64,000 nt of DNA from Paenibacillus graminis (GTDB lineage Bacteria; Bacillota; Bacilli; Paenibacillales; Paenibacillaceae), in the NCBI RefSeq assembly GCF_000758705.1, contig NZ_CP009287.1:4464001-4528000 (forward strand). The letters run 5' to 3'. The position numbers were made by a program, and so were the translations under genes. Position 1 is the stretch's first letter. Every line of letters starts with the position of its first letter. The notes under the pieces were generated by a model. It had not been told where the DNA came from. It searched no databases and saw only the letters and a program-made list of their open reading frames with translations. Shown here piece by piece: positions 63,301-64,000 of this stretch.

Positions 63301-64000
63301 TTGACTACCGCTGATACATTGAAGGATATAGAGGAATTGCAGCAGCGCTGCGAGCAATACGAAGGCATCAGCCTGAAGCTGAACTGGGACATGCTGCGCT
63401 TGTCTCCGGAATCCGGGGGAGCGGAATGGCTGGTCATCTATGAAGAAGAAGTGTTGGTAGGTTTTATAGGACTATACGGATTCGCAGGAGATATGGAAAT
63501 CTGCGGCATGGTGCGGCCGGGGTACCGCCGCAGAGGAATATTCACCTCGCTCTGGGAGCGGGCACAGAGCATTATCAAGCGTAATAATATCAGGACGCTG
63601 CTGCTTAATGCTCCGGCCAGTTCAGCCTCGGCGGCAGGTTTTCTGAAGACCCTGCCCCTGGCATTCAACCATGCGGAATATCAGATGAAATGGGACGGGT
63701 CTTCTGTACCGCAAGGTTCGCCGGAAGCCAGTTCAGCCGCAGGGGCCGTAATCCTGCGGCCTGCACGTCAGGATGAAGCGGATATTCTTGTTGAGCTGGA
63801 CTGCGCTGGGTTTAACATGTCCAAAGAAGATGCCGCCGAAATGTACACTCAGCAGATGAACGAGAATCAGCAGGAACAGATCATTATCGAAATGAACGGA
63901 CAACCCGCCGGCAAGATGCGGCTGTGGACGGAGGACAACGAAACCTGGATCTACGGGTTCACAGTGGACAAGAACCTGCGCGGGCTGGGCATCGGCCGGA
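63301..64000 (+). CDS. GNAT N-acetyltransferase with two GNAT halves, 5' part
   Basis: The frame runs off the window end after 233 codons. The first half has the acetyl-CoA loop VRPGYRRRGIFTSLWERA, and the second ends in VDKNLRGLGIGR, so this is a tandem GNAT protein. TTG 63301 is preferred because AGGAGG lies eight bases before it; an in-frame ATG at 63295 would be only two bases from that site. The leader contains ATGGTC-TATAG-GACCAT followed by AACTTTTAGGAGG. Position behind the short GNAT gene suggests one operon. Confidence 0.88.
   Translation, partial: MTTADTLKDIEELQQRCEQYEGISLKLNWDMLRLSPESGGAEWLVIYEEEVLVGFIGLYGFAGDMEICGMVRPGYRRRGIFTSLWERAQSIIKRNNIRTLLLNAPASSASAAGFLKTLPLAFNHAEYQMKWDGSSVPQGSPEASSAAGAVILRPARQDEADILVELDCAGFNMSKEDAAEMYTQQMNENQQEQIIIEMNGQPAGKMRLWTEDNETWIYGFTVDKNLRGLGIGR

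Noticed and set aside
1..64000. tRNA, rRNA or known riboswitch
   Set aside because: No cloverleaf, rRNA or recognisable riboswitch consensus was noticed on either strand by eye; a covariance-model scan would settle this.

Overview
The window looks like a piece of a Paenibacillus chromosome, or of a close relative in the Bacillales. Evidence: YesN/LytS-type two-component systems beside LplB/LplC-type sugar ABC permeases, a yhbD-bactofilin operon as in Bacillus subtilis, Bacillus-like cysJI, strong AGGAGG ribosome-binding sites, and frequent TTG/GTG starts. Genus is inferred from gene content only. No rRNA, tRNA or CRISPR array was seen.

Layout. 1-6.5 kb: the tail of an AraC-type response regulator, a sugar isomerase-like protein, a VOC protein, a large sensor kinase with two kinase cores of different type, and a CBS-pair protein. 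6.6-10.7 kb (minus): a compact operon of a PAS-PP2C phosphatase, an RsbW-like ATPase, a methyl-accepting chemotaxis protein and a STAS protein, i.e. a partner-switching module with a chemoreceptor inside it. 11-19.9 kb: a 51-bp repeat array, map, the sulfite reductase genes cysJ-cysI, a TetR/hydrolase pair, lspA and a YetF-like gene. 20.1-23.2 kb: a 51-bp hairpin-repeat array interrupted by an IS1182-type element with a frameshifted transposase, then a different 37-39 bp array in the 3' UTR of an aldo/keto reductase gene. 24.3-29.6 kb: a hybrid kinase, a single-domain response regulator and an HPt-REC-GGDEF-REC protein. 29.8-31.5 kb: an ACT/UPF0210 pair.

31.6-35.7 kb: an ECF41 sigma factor with its carboxymuconolactone decarboxylase partner and a good match to the ECF41 promoter, then an MFS pump divergent from a MarR regulator with two palindromic operators. 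35.8-44.7 kb (minus): two permeases, a binding lipoprotein, a YesM/YesN-type two-component system and a second binding lipoprotein, with a CcpA-site match at the head. 44.7-45.9 kb: a gene-free stretch with nine 51-bp hairpin repeats and part of a dispersed intergenic repeat. 45.9-47.7 kb: a gluconolactonase-like gene and a frameshifted fumarylacetoacetate-hydrolase-type gene. 47.9-55.8 kb: a GyrI-like protein, an MFS pump, yhbD plus two bactofilins, a GNAT enzyme, a TerD-VWA protein and ribosomal L25/Ctc. 55.9-64 kb: a complete oligopeptide ABC transporter operon, a regulator with a C-terminal ArsR-like domain, and two acetyltransferases, the last cut by the window end.

The genes are mostly signal-transduction and uptake systems. 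The least explained material is the repeat DNA: two unrelated 51-bp arrays with the same period and a hairpin in each unit, one hairpin family at several loci, and a roughly 345-bp dispersed repeat with internal inverted symmetry. Several promoters carry family-specific signatures (ECF41, MerR-type 19-bp spacer, MarR palindromes, cre).
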